Assembly: GCA_965221785.1 (NCBI GenBank)
Contig: CBDCSR010000001.1
Span: 62,001 to 126,000, forward strand
Length of the DNA: 64,000 nucleotides
Direction: 5' to 3'
Source of the DNA: BD2-11 sp965221785
GTDB lineage: Bacteria > Gemmatimonadota > Gemmatimonadetes > Longimicrobiales > Gaopeijiaceae
The notes beneath the pieces were generated by a model, which saw only the letters and a list, made by a program, of their open reading frames with translations, had not been told where the DNA came from and did not search any database. The position numbers and the translations under genes are program-made. This document shows, in pieces, positions 8,571-16,864 of the stretch (its first letter is position 1; every line of letters begins with the position of its first letter).

Positions 8571-8582
8571 TCCCCCGGGGGA
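8571..8582. terminator. GC palindrome between convergent genes
   Basis: TCCCCCGGGGGA is a perfect 12-bp palindrome in the 27-bp gap between two convergent genes. It may be part of a bidirectional terminator, but there is no loop and no T-tract. Confidence 0.2.
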
Positions 8583-8589
8583 AGGGAGA

Positions 8590-11175
8590 CTACGTCCCCG
8601 GCGCGGCCTCCTCCCTGCGGGCGCGGTAGATGGCGCGCGCCTCGTCGAACTGGGCGTACACGTGCTCCTTTTCGGCGTCCGAGCGCCAGCCGGGCCACAG
8701 CTCGGCCATCGTCTGTAGCTTGTCGATCCAGCGCAGCGCGTAGTCGGCGGCGCTGCGGCTGCGCACCGGGGCCCCGCCCACCGTTACCCACACGGGATTG
8801 GTGAGCGCGAGGGGGTAGGAGGTGTCGAGCGGGAAGCGGTCCTCGGGGTCGCCCTGGACGCGGACGTGAATCCAGCTGCTCCGGTCTACCCGCACGGTGC
8901 GCTCCACCTCCAGCGAACGCCCGTCCCCCCCGAAGGGAATCTCCTCCAGGACCTCGCCGTTCATCACGACGACCGCCGTGCGCATGGGCACGATCCCCCA
9001 GGCCCGGACCGACACCGTCACCTCGCCTCCGCCGGCGGGCAGCGCCAGCTCTTCTCCGGGGATGCGGCCGTCGACCCTGACGTCGAGCAGGGGACCGCTG
9101 GACACGAAGGCGTTGCCGGCGCGCATCCCGTCGAACCACCCCTCCATCGACAACTTGCCGTCCGGGGTGCGCACGTAGGTGCGCATCGACCCCACCAGCG
9201 GGGTTGCCTGCAGATTGGAGATGGAGTCCTCGCCGCCCACCACCGCGGCGCGCACGTCGTTGCTCCACACGGCGTAGAGGGGCGGGTATCCGTCCTGCGG
9301 CGTGGACCACTCCACCGCGTCGGCGGCCTCCAGGGCGGCGTCGACGATGAACCCCTTGGCGCCTCCCAGCGTCCCCTCCAGCGGATCGCCGTTGAAAAAG
9401 GAATGCACGTAGCCGGTGATGGCGCCCTGCGCCTTCGCCTTTCTGAACATGTCGGTATTGGAGGGATAGAGGCTCTCGATGGCCGTCTGCTCGTAACCGG
9501 TCACGAAGGGGGAGATGAGGTGGTCGGTCATCCCGAACATGAAAACGTGTCCGTAGAAGGGCGGACGGTATTCCTGGCCCACCACCAGCACCATGTCGTC
9601 GCGGGAGAGGGGATGGGCGCCGCCCCCGGGTACGAAGAACTGGTGGTCCAGAATGCGGTTGTCCTTGTTGGCCACCTGCTCGGCCACCACGTCCTGGTCC
9701 TCGGCCTCCGACATCATCATGAGGTTCTCGAGGGTGTTGTGGAGGTTGCCGCCGTAGTTCATGTGGACGTGGGTGGAGCCCGAGTACCAGCCCTGGTCGC
9801 TCAGGTCCGAGATTTCCTCCAGGTGCACGCTGACGCGGTGGTTCTCGCCCGCCGCGATGTTCAGGTCGAACTCCTGCGGCGCGTGCTCGAATCCTCGCGT
9901 CACCAGCATTTGTGCGGGCCCGGGAGGCAGCTCCACCTGGAACACGCCGGCGTGGTGGAAGATGCGGTCTCCGGCGCGGCTGACCCGCGAGTACTCCCCT
10001 GCGGGGGTGTAGTGCTTGCCGTCGGAGGCCGTGAGATGGACGCGGGCGCCCACCGGCTCCCCGTTCTGGCCAAGGGTCGTGACCGTGAGGGTGCCCATGG
10101 GTTCCTTCCAGCGGCGCTCCTCGATGGTCACCGTGCGGAGCGCCCCGCCGTAGGTCTCGAGCAGGGTGAGCTGGGGCAGCCCGCCCTCGTTGCTGATGAA
10201 GGCGATCCACTCGCCGTCCGGCGACCAGCGCGGGTGGAACGCGTCGTGCTCGAAGAAGGTGAGCTTGTACGGCTCGCCGCCCGTCGTGGGCTGGACGTAG
10301 AGGTTGTTGAACTGGTCGGCCGCGCCCGCCGTGGACGAGTAGACGAAGCGGCGGCCGTCGAGGGATACGTCGGGCTGGGTGCGGTAGAGGCTCTGCTCCT
10401 CCAGCACGGGGACCCGCTCGTCGATGCCGTTCTCGTGCGCCGGAACGCGGTAGACGTTGCCGCTCCCCAGCGGCACGTCCCGGTTGGAGACGATGAGGAG
10501 CTCGTCGCCGGAGGGCAGCCACGCGGGCGAGATGTGCATGTCCCATGCCCCGAAGTAGAGGCGGTCCCGTCCAAAGGTGTTGTCATATGAGACCGCGATC
10601 TCCTCGCCTGCCCAGAACCCGTCCGCGATCTCGCGGATGTAGACGTCGAAATAGCCGTTGGACTGGGTGGAGACGTAGGCGAGGCGGCGGCCGTCGGGCG
10701 AGAAGCGCGGGTCGACGTAGATCTGGTCGTCGTCGGTGAGCCGGCGGGTCTCGCCGGTGTGCGTGTCGAGGATCTCCAGCTGGATGGGGCCGCCCCCCGC
10801 GTCGGCGGTGTAGACCAGCCAGCGCCCGTCCGGCGACCAGTTGGGGGAGGAGAGATAGTCCCCGGAGCGGGCCAGTTCGGTGGCGATCCCCGTCTCCGGG
10901 TCCACGCTCCAGATCGAGCCGCTCATGCCCACCGCGATCCGCCCGCCGTCCGGAGACCACGCCGGATACCAGGGGGTGGAGCTGGGGGCGGGGGGAAAGT
11001 AGAAGTTGTGCATGTAGTTGCCCCCGTGCGCCGCCGCTGCGTACTGCCGCTGGGCGCTGGCGGCCGGGGGCCCGGCCAGGGTCGCCAGCACGCTCAGGGC
11101 GGCGAGGGTGACGAACGTGCGGGAAGCGGTCGGGCGGGGGGCGGTGCGGCTGTGCGGAAGGGGGACCACGGGCAT
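8590..11175 (-). CDS. TolB-type beta-propeller fused to CehA/McbA-family metallohydrolase (PHP fold)
   Basis: An 861-aa secreted protein. The signal peptide ends at about residue 43 (GPPAASAQ). Residues 60-400 form a WD40/TolB-like propeller, with repeated motifs such as WYPAWSPDGGRIAV, SSPNWSPDGRWLVY and VDPRFSPDGRRLAYVS. The C-terminal half is a CehA/McbA-type PHP-fold hydrolase, with the metal-binding start GWYSGSTHVHMNYGGN and later GYVHSFFNGDP. Relatives hydrolyse esters or carbamates, but here the substrate is unknown. The frame is open further upstream, but ATG 11175 has an AAGGAG ribosome site and begins a normal signal peptide. It is divergent from the DUF4105 gene across a 305-bp gap. 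Confidence 0.9.
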   Translation of the reverse strand: MPVVPLPHSRTAPRPTASRTFVTLAALSVLATLAGPPAASAQRQYAAAAHGGNYMHNFYFPPAPSSTPWYPAWSPDGGRIAVGMSGSIWSVDPETGIATELARSGDYLSSPNWSPDGRWLVYTADAGGGPIQLEILDTHTGETRRLTDDDQIYVDPRFSPDGRRLAYVSTQSNGYFDVYIREIADGFWAGEEIAVSYDNTFGRDRLYFGAWDMHISPAWLPSGDELLIVSNRDVPLGSGNVYRVPAHENGIDERVPVLEEQSLYRTQPDVSLDGRRFVYSSTAGAADQFNNLYVQPTTGGEPYKLTFFEHDAFHPRWSPDGEWIAFISNEGGLPQLTLLETYGGALRTVTIEERRWKEPMGTLTVTTLGQNGEPVGARVHLTASDGKHYTPAGEYSRVSRAGDRIFHHAGVFQVELPPGPAQMLVTRGFEHAPQEFDLNIAAGENHRVSVHLEEISDLSDQGWYSGSTHVHMNYGGNLHNTLENLMMMSEAEDQDVVAEQVANKDNRILDHQFFVPGGGAHPLSRDDMVLVVGQEYRPPFYGHVFMFGMTDHLISPFVTGYEQTAIESLYPSNTDMFRKAKAQGAITGYVHSFFNGDPLEGTLGGAKGFIVDAALEAADAVEWSTPQDGYPPLYAVWSNDVRAAVVGGEDSISNLQATPLVGSMRTYVRTPDGKLSMEGWFDGMRAGNAFVSSGPLLDVRVDGRIPGEELALPAGGGEVTVSVRAWGIVPMRTAVVVMNGEVLEEIPFGGDGRSLEVERTVRVDRSSWIHVRVQGDPEDRFPLDTSYPLALTNPVWVTVGGAPVRSRSAADYALRWIDKLQTMAELWPGWRSDAEKEHVYAQFDEARAIYRARREEAAPGT

Positions 11176-11480
11176 CGGGGTTGCTCCTTGGCTGGTCGGT
11201 GGGTTTGCCGGGCGGCCGTGGGTGGCGCGGGCGGGCACGGCGTCCATACCTCCGCCAGTGTAGGTTGCGGGCGCGCTGCGGGCTACCGGGCCGACGTCGG
11301 GGGCGGCTCCGGCGAGCCCCTGCGCGTTCGCGCCGCATGCGGCCCGGCCTTCCGTGGTCACGGCCGTGGGACCATCTTCCGCCTGCACCCGCGGCGTCCG
11401 CCGGAGGAGCAGCGCCCGGCAGACGGTGTACGGCGCAAGGGAAGCAGCGGGCCCTGTCCTCACCAACGAGGTGATCGCCG
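11176..11480. other. 305-bp divergent intergenic region
   Basis: The gap between two divergently transcribed genes. It holds the AAGGAG ribosome site of the leftward gene (about 11187) and a GAGGTGA site before the GTG start of the rightward gene. I see no convincing sigma-70-type promoter, palindrome or RNA element here. The leftward open frame crosses it, but with low-complexity Ala/Gly/Pro content. Confidence 0.6.
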
Positions 11481-12776
11481 GTGTCGAAACCGAGCGCGAT
11501 GTGCCGAACGAGCCTGTTCCTGGCGGCTTCGCTGGCGGCATGCGCGGCCTGGCCGGCCCCGGCGGCAGGGGGTCGGGAGCCGGCTCCCGGGGATCAGGGA
11601 TTTCCGGAGCCGGAACCGGGATCCGAACTCCGCGTCTCGCTCATTACCGTCGGAGCCGGACCCGTGGTCTACGAGATGTTCGGCCACAACGCCATCCGCA
11701 TCCGGGATCCGGCCACGGGACTGGATGTCGCCTACAACTGGGGCATGTTCGACTTCACCCAGGAAGGCTTCTTCTGGCGTTTCCTCCTGGGCGACTGGCA
11801 GTACTGGATGGCCGGCCTCTCCTCCGAGGGAATGATCGCCCACTATGTGGCCTCGGACCGCGGCGTCGTGGAACAGGAGCTCGATCTGGCGCCGGCCCGG
11901 CGTCTTCAACTGCTTGAGATTGTCGAACTCAATCGGCGCCCGGAGAACGCCTACTACCGGTATCAGTACTTCCTCGACAACTGTTCGACGCGTGCCCGGG
12001 ACGCCCTCGACACGGTTCTGGGAGAAAGCCTGCGGGCGCGCTTCGCCAACCTCCCCGGCGAGACCTTCCGCTTCCACACCCGGCGTCTCACCGAAGGCAA
12101 TCCGCTGGTCTACGTGTCGCTCGACTTCTTCATGGGCGGTCGCGGCGATCGTCCCATCACGGCCTGGGACGAGATGTTCATTCCCATGATGATGCGCGAC
12201 TTCCTGCGCGATACGGACCTGGTCACATCCGAAGCCGTCCTGGACGAGCCGGGCCGCGTCCCCCTGGGTGAACCGCCCCCGCGCTTCGTCTGGTTCGCCC
12301 TGACCGGGGTGCTGCTGACAGGGTTGCTCGCGAGCTCAGCGTGGGTGGGCGCCGCGGCGCGGGTCAGGGCCGCCAACCCGCGCGTCTCCTGGCTCGCGCG
12401 GGCGGAGTTCGCGGGGATCGCCGGACTCTGGTCCCTCGTCGCGGGCCTGTCCGGGCTGGTGATGATCGTGTCGCACTTCACCGCGCATGAGTTCATGCAC
12501 TGGAACGAGAACTTCCTCCAGGCCAACCCGCTGTCGCTGGTGCTGGCGGTTGCGCTCGTCCCGGCGGTCTTTGCCGGCAGGTGGCGCCGGCTGGCGACCC
12601 GAACGGCGCAGTTGGCGGCCGGGGTGTCGGTCCTCGGCCTCGTGATGCAGGTTGTTCCCGGGATCGACCAGGTGAACGGATACCATCTGGCGGTGACGGT
12701 ACCGGCGCACCTGGCAGTTGCGTGGGGTGTGCCGGCCATGGTGCGCGTCGACACGGAGCCGTCCGCGGCAAGCTGA
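11481..12776 (+). CDS. DUF4105 domain protein (Lnb-type N-terminal periplasmic domain) with membrane C-terminus
   Basis: A 431-aa protein. The signal peptide has a lipobox-like ASLAACAAW stretch. Residues 45-260 match the DUF4105/Lnb N-terminal periplasmic domain: VYEMFGHNAIRI, AYNWGMFDF, then YQYFLDNCSTRARDAL, whose conserved NCSTR segment holds the likely catalytic cysteine. The C-terminal 170 residues carry four or five hydrophobic segments, so the periplasmic domain is tethered to the inner membrane. Relatives are annotated as lipoprotein N-acyltransferase-like (Lnb) proteins; whether this one acts in lipoprotein maturation is inference. The start is GTG 11481, behind a GAGGTGA site at good spacing. 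It is followed after 99 bp by the NCS2 permease gene on the same strand. Confidence 0.85.
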   Translation: MSKPSAMCRTSLFLAASLAACAAWPAPAAGGREPAPGDQGFPEPEPGSELRVSLITVGAGPVVYEMFGHNAIRIRDPATGLDVAYNWGMFDFTQEGFFWRFLLGDWQYWMAGLSSEGMIAHYVASDRGVVEQELDLAPARRLQLLEIVELNRRPENAYYRYQYFLDNCSTRARDALDTVLGESLRARFANLPGETFRFHTRRLTEGNPLVYVSLDFFMGGRGDRPITAWDEMFIPMMMRDFLRDTDLVTSEAVLDEPGRVPLGEPPPRFVWFALTGVLLTGLLASSAWVGAAARVRAANPRVSWLARAEFAGIAGLWSLVAGLSGLVMIVSHFTAHEFMHWNENFLQANPLSLVLAVALVPAVFAGRWRRLATRTAQLAAGVSVLGLVMQVVPGIDQVNGYHLAVTVPAHLAVAWGVPAMVRVDTEPSAAS

Positions 12777-12875
12777 CCCTGCGGCCTGATCCCGCGGCGC
12801 GAACCATACACCGTCACCAGCCGGGACTGACTCGATGGGGGGAGTCCGCATGACACGTCGCAGCGAGGAAGCCCG

Positions 12876-14642
12876 ATGAGCCCGGGTATCGACCGCCAGG
12901 ACGTCCGCTACGAACCGGACGAGCGGCCTCCGCTCCCGATCACGACCGGGCTTGGAATCCAGTACGCCATCCTGTGCATCGCCAGCGTCATCCTGACGCC
13001 CACGGTGATGATCACCGTTGCCGGAATGAGCGACGCCTACCTGTCGTGGGCCGTGTGCGCGGCGCTGGTGGTAAGCGGGGTGACGACGGCGATTCAGGCG
13101 CGCAAGGTAGGGCGCATCGGTGCCGGCTACATCCTCGTCATGGGGAGCACCAGCGCGTTCCTGGCGGTGAGCGTGACGGCCCTCGAACAGGGCGGGCCGG
13201 GCATGCTCGCGACCCTGATCATCGCGTCGGCGCTGGTTCAGTTCGTTCTGGCGGCGAGAATGGCGCTCCTCAGGCGGATCTTCACGCCCATGGTTGCCGG
13301 CACGGTGCTGTTGCTCATCCCGGTCACCCTCTCCCCGCTGATCGTTCGCAAGCTGAGCGAAGTCCCCGCGGATGTTTCGCCAGCAGCGGGCCCGGTCATC
13401 GCGGGAGTGACGCTGCTGGTCATGATCCTCGTCCCGCTTCGGGCCTCCGGGGCACTCCGCCTGTGGGCACCGGCCATCGGCATCGTCGCAGGGTGCCTCA
13501 CCGCCCGGCTGGGGTTCGGCCTGTACGACACGTCGACGGTCGCGGAGGCCGCCTGGATCGGGCTGCCGCCGCTGGCCTATCCGGGCGTCGACCTCAGCTT
13601 CAGACCGGAGTTCTGGGCGCTTCTGCCGTCCTTCATCATGGTCACGCTGGTGGGCGCGCTGGACACGCTCGGAGATGCCATCGCGATTCAGCGGGTATCG
13701 TGGCGCAGGCCGCGCGCGATCGACTTTCGCTCCATCCAGGGCGCGATTTCGGCCGACGGCGTGGGCAATCTGCTGTCCGGACTCGCGGGGACGGTTCCGA
13801 ACACCACCTACGGCATGAGCATCAGCGTCGCCGAACTCACCGGAGTCGCCGCCCGCCGAATCGGCATCTGCGTCGGCATCGTGTTCGTGTCGCTCGCGTT
13901 TCTGCCGAAGTTCATCAACCTGATCATCGCGATCCCGGGGCCGGTCGTCGCGGCCTACTTCATCATTATCGTCGCCCTGATCTTCGTCTTCGGGATGAAG
14001 ATTCTGCTGCAGGAGGGCCTGGACTTTCGCAAGGGGCTGGTGGTGGGCGTCGCGTTCTGGATCGGGCTCGCGTTCCAGTTCGACTGGATCTACCCGGAGT
14101 ACTTTCAGGGGATATGGGCCGAGCTTCTCGGCAACGGCATGACCGTCGGCGGCTTCACCGTCATCCTGCTGGCGATGTTCGAGGAACTGGTCGGGGGACG
14201 GCGGTCGCGTCTGAAGACCCGGCTCACGCCCGGAATCTGGTCCGAGATCGACGACTTCATGGTGAGGTTCGCCGCGCGCAAGGGCTGGGACGAGGAGATG
14301 GAGCGGCGCCTGCGCGCCGTGGGCGAGGAGACCGCGCACATCCTCATGCGCGGGGATGACAGCGGAGATGAAGACGCGGACGGTTCGGACCGTCGCCTGC
14401 TTCTCATCGCGGGCAGCGACGGCCACGCAGCCGACCTCGAGTTCATCGCCACCACCGACGAGACGAACATCGAGGACCAGCTCGTGATGCTCAGCGAGGG
14501 CGCCCCGAGCGGCGGGTCGGAAATCCCGCTGAGGCTGCTGCGCCACTACGCCTCATCCATCCGCCACCAGCAGTACCACGACATCGACATTCTGTCGATA
14601 CGGGTGGAGAGCGCGGCGCAGCCGGGCGGGGGGATCGACTAG
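12876..14642 (+). CDS. NCS2 (nucleobase:cation symporter-2) family permease with C-terminal cytoplasmic domain
   Basis: A 588-aa protein. Residues 20-450 hold twelve or more hydrophobic segments in the pattern of uracil/xanthine permeases, including the conserved mid-protein block ALDTLGDAIAIQRVSW and the loop SGLAGTVPNTTYGMSISV, where NCS2 members place substrate-binding residues. Beyond the last membrane segment there is an unusual 140-residue soluble domain (from about 455): SEIDDFMVRFAARKGWDEEM, then RRLRAVGEETAHIL, and a terminal DIDILSIRVE strand. Its order of an Glu-bearing helix followed by strands resembles an RsbW-like/GHKL ATPase fold, perhaps degenerate. The start ATG 12876 has a GAGGAAG ribosome site. 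The substrate is likely a purine or pyrimidine (family inference). Confidence 0.85.
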   Translation: MSPGIDRQDVRYEPDERPPLPITTGLGIQYAILCIASVILTPTVMITVAGMSDAYLSWAVCAALVVSGVTTAIQARKVGRIGAGYILVMGSTSAFLAVSVTALEQGGPGMLATLIIASALVQFVLAARMALLRRIFTPMVAGTVLLLIPVTLSPLIVRKLSEVPADVSPAAGPVIAGVTLLVMILVPLRASGALRLWAPAIGIVAGCLTARLGFGLYDTSTVAEAAWIGLPPLAYPGVDLSFRPEFWALLPSFIMVTLVGALDTLGDAIAIQRVSWRRPRAIDFRSIQGAISADGVGNLLSGLAGTVPNTTYGMSISVAELTGVAARRIGICVGIVFVSLAFLPKFINLIIAIPGPVVAAYFIIIVALIFVFGMKILLQEGLDFRKGLVVGVAFWIGLAFQFDWIYPEYFQGIWAELLGNGMTVGGFTVILLAMFEELVGGRRSRLKTRLTPGIWSEIDDFMVRFAARKGWDEEMERRLRAVGEETAHILMRGDDSGDEDADGSDRRLLLIAGSDGHAADLEFIATTDETNIEDQLVMLSEGAPSGGSEIPLRLLRHYASSIRHQQYHDIDILSIRVESAAQPGGGID

Positions 14643-14714
14643 GTTCGTTCCAGTCTCGCGGAAATCAGGGATGCGGATCCGGGGAGACACGGAGTAGCGT
14701 CGAGCGAGGGAATG

Positions 14715-14761
14715 TTAGTACGATGATGTCCATCGTGCCTAATCGCTGCTCATCGTAGTAA
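14715..14761. repeat. Imperfect inverted repeat upstream of ATPase gene
   Basis: TTAGTACGATGA (14715-14726) and TCATCGTAGTAA (14750-14761) are inverted copies with one mismatch, separated by 23 bp. An inner CATCGT (14731-14736) adds a third half-site. The region is distinctly AT-richer than the flanks and looks like an operator region for the ATPase gene at 14783. Confidence 0.45.
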
Positions 14762-14766
14762 ACTCG

Positions 14767-14772
14767 TATAAC
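14767..14772 (+). promoter_or_regulatory. Possible -10 element, leaderless start
   Basis: TATAAC lies 10 bp before the ATG at 14783, and no Shine-Dalgarno sequence precedes that ATG. If this is the -10 box, transcription would begin at or next to the start codon, giving a leaderless mRNA. No good -35 box is visible. Confidence 0.3.
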
Positions 14773-14782
14773 ATTGCTATAA

Positions 14783-15964
14783 ATGGACCGACGAACGAAT
14801 CCCTATGCCCCCGGGGCCGGCACTCCCCCTCCCGAACTGGTGGGCCGTGACGTCGTGCTCGAGGACGCCGAGATCGCTCTCGATCGCCTGCGCAACGGTC
14901 TGGCGGCCAAGGGTCTTCTCATGGTTGGCCTGCGGGGTGTCGGGAAGACGGTACTCCTCAATCAGATGCTCCTCGACGCGGATGGACAGGAATACGAGTG
15001 TGTTTGGGTCGAGGCCCCCGAGGACAGATCCCTGCCGGCCACACTCGCCGGGCCGCTCAACTCCGCGCTCATCCGCCTGAGTCGCAGCGCCGCTGCCGCG
15101 CGCCTGGCGAGGAAGGCGCGGAGGTCGCTCGCAGGATTCGTCCGTGCGATGAAGGTCAGCTATGAGGACATCAGCTTGTCCCTCGATCTGGACGGGGAAG
15201 AAGGCGTTGCGGACAGCGGCGATCTCGACACCGACCTGACGTCGCTCCTTGCCGTAGCGGGAGAGGCGGCGCGCGCGCGCGGCACGGTTTTGGCGCTGTT
15301 CATCGACGAATTGCAATACGTGGAGGAACGCCAGCTTGGCGCGCTCATCACGGCTCTGCATCGGGCCGCGCAACGACGCTTGCCGGTCACCCTCATCGGA
15401 TCCGGGCTGCCGCAGCTCGTGGGCCATGTCGGATCCGCCAAGTCGTACGCCGAGCGGATGTTCTCCTTCCCCGAGATCGGACCCCTGGCCGGGAAAGCGG
15501 CGCGAAGAGCCCTCGAGGCACCGGCGGGTCGCCTGGGCGTCACGTATTCCGCCAAGGCGTTGGACGAGATTCTCCGGATCACGGAAGGATACCCCTATTT
15601 CCTCCAGGAATGGGGCAGCGCGTGCTGGATGATCGCCGATGGACCCGTCGTCACCCGGCGTGACGTGGATGCGGCATCCCCGGTCGCGATCCACGAACTC
15701 GACACGACCTTCTTCAGGGTTCGCTTCGAGCGAACGACTCCCTTCGAACGGCGGTACCTGCGCGCGATGGCCGACCTGGGGCCGGGTCCGCATCGGTCCG
15801 GAGAGGTCGCGCAGGCTCTGGGCCGAAAAGTCCAGAGTGTCGCTCCCACTCGGTCGACGCTGATCCGGAAGGGGATGATCTACAGCCCCGCGCACGGCGA
15901 CACGGCCTTCACCGTGCCTTTGTTCGACCAATACCTGAAGCGCGTCATGCCGGACCTTCAGTAG
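14783..15964 (+). CDS. AAA+ ATPase (AAA_16/ORC-like) with C-terminal winged-helix-like region
   Basis: A 393-aa soluble ATPase. The P-loop is GLRGVGKT (Lys55) and the Walker B is LALFIDELQYVEE (Asp175-Glu176), followed by a sensor-1-like LPVTLIGSGLPQL. The end of the AAA region has ILRITEGYPYFLQEWGSACW, a block typical of STAND/ORC-like AAA_16 ATPases. The C-terminal 75 residues (FERRYLRAMADLGPGPHRSG, then ALGRKVQSVAPTRSTLIRKG) read like a winged helix, so DNA binding is plausible. A single gene with its own AT-rich upstream region and inverted repeats, convergent with ku. Relatives are often in mobile or defence contexts, but nothing here proves a role. Distinct from the DUF4143 ATPase at 7255. 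Confidence 0.85.
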   Translation: MDRRTNPYAPGAGTPPPELVGRDVVLEDAEIALDRLRNGLAAKGLLMVGLRGVGKTVLLNQMLLDADGQEYECVWVEAPEDRSLPATLAGPLNSALIRLSRSAAAARLARKARRSLAGFVRAMKVSYEDISLSLDLDGEEGVADSGDLDTDLTSLLAVAGEAARARGTVLALFIDELQYVEERQLGALITALHRAAQRRLPVTLIGSGLPQLVGHVGSAKSYAERMFSFPEIGPLAGKAARRALEAPAGRLGVTYSAKALDEILRITEGYPYFLQEWGSACWMIADGPVVTRRDVDAASPVAIHELDTTFFRVRFERTTPFERRYLRAMADLGPGPHRSGEVAQALGRKVQSVAPTRSTLIRKGMIYSPAHGDTAFTVPLFDQYLKRVMPDLQ

Positions 15965-15973
15965 TAACGGTAG

Positions 15974-15987
15974 CCGTCGCGCGACGG
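15974..15987. terminator. Palindrome between convergent ATPase and ku genes
   Basis: CCGTCGCGCGACGG is a perfect 14-bp palindrome in the 30-bp gap between the convergent stop codons. It could serve as a bidirectional stem, but there is no T-tract. Confidence 0.25.
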
Positions 15988-15994
15988 ACAGCCC

Positions 15995-16819
15995 TCAGCC
16001 CGCAGCCGCCTTCCGCGTCGTGCCTGCGGCGTCCTCTTCCGAGGTGCCCTCCCCCGCGATACTCGCCTTCAGCGCCGCCATGAGGTCGATGATCTGGGCC
16101 TGCGGCTCGGCGGAGGGGGCCACCGTGATCTGCTCGCCGTCGATCTTCTGCTGGATGAGTTCGAGCTGGCGCTCGCGCACTTCGTCCTTGTACTCGTCGG
16201 GCTGGAATTCCTCCGCCGTCCGCTGTTCGATCATCTGGACCGCCAGGTCGAGTTCCGCCGGGTTGATCTCCCCCTCCTCGACCGGGATCTCCTCCCACGA
16301 CCGGACCTCGGTCTTGTAGCGCAGCTGCTCGAGCATCAGGCCATCCCGGTACGGGCGCACCATCACCAGGTACTGCTTGCCGCGTGTGGCGAAACGGGCG
16401 ACCGCCACGCGTCCCGTTTGCTCCAGCGCAGCCGCCAGCAGCCGATAGGCGCGGGCCCCGCCGCGGTCCGGGCCCAGGTAGTAGGCCCGGTCGAAGTACA
16501 CCCGCTCCACCTGCTCGGCGGGGACGAACTCGGCGATCTCGATGGCGTCGGTCTTGGGCTGTTCGAGCACCTTGAGCTCGTCGGGTTCCAGGATCACGAA
16601 CTGGTTCTTCGCGAACTGGTATCCCTTGACCATGTCGTCCTTGGGCACGACTTCGTTGTTGTCGGGGTTGAAGTATTGCTGACGCACCCGGACGCCGGTC
16701 TTGCGGTCGATCCAGTTGAAGCTCACGCGCGCGCCCGACTTGCTGGTCGCGAACAGCTTGACAGGGATCGTGACGAGACCGAAGGAGATGCTGGAGGTTC
16801 CGATCGCTCGTGCGGCCAT
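15995..16819 (-). CDS. ku: Non-homologous end-joining protein Ku
   Basis: A 274-aa bacterial Ku, a homodimeric ring that binds DNA double-strand ends and recruits LigD. The N-terminus IGTSSISFGLVTIPVKLF is the classic opening of bacterial Ku proteins. It continues with FNWIDRKTGVRVRQQYFNP and the EFVPAEQVERVYFDRAYYL core block, and the length matches the family (250-300 aa). The C-terminal tail is acidic and then Ala/Thr/Lys-rich, as is usual for the LigD-recruiting or extended tail. The open frame continues upstream through the opposite strand of ligD, but ATG 16819 is the correct start (GGGGA ribosome site). It is divergent from ligD with only 45 bp between start codons, a compact two-gene end-joining locus. 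Confidence 0.97.
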   Translation of the reverse strand: MAARAIGTSSISFGLVTIPVKLFATSKSGARVSFNWIDRKTGVRVRQQYFNPDNNEVVPKDDMVKGYQFAKNQFVILEPDELKVLEQPKTDAIEIAEFVPAEQVERVYFDRAYYLGPDRGGARAYRLLAAALEQTGRVAVARFATRGKQYLVMVRPYRDGLMLEQLRYKTEVRSWEEIPVEEGEINPAELDLAVQMIEQRTAEEFQPDEYKDEVRERQLELIQQKIDGEQITVAPSAEPQAQIIDLMAALKASIAGEGTSEEDAAGTTRKAAAG

Positions 16820-16864
16820 GATGTCCCCGGGGAATCGGTATCCGTAACTGGCAGGGGAGCTTAC
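16820..16864. promoter_or_regulatory. Ku-LigD divergent promoter gap
   Basis: Only 45 bp separate the two start codons. TCCCCGGGGA (16824-16833) is a palindrome that provides the ribosome site of ku; GGGGAG near 16853 serves ligD. Promoters for the two genes must overlap each other's 5' ends, so coordinated expression is likely. Confidence 0.5.

Noticed and set aside
12336..14546. 736-codon minus-strand open frame opposite the NCS2 permease
   Set aside because: Composition is Arg/Asp/His/Gln-rich shadow sequence with no domain; the plus strand encodes a clear permease.
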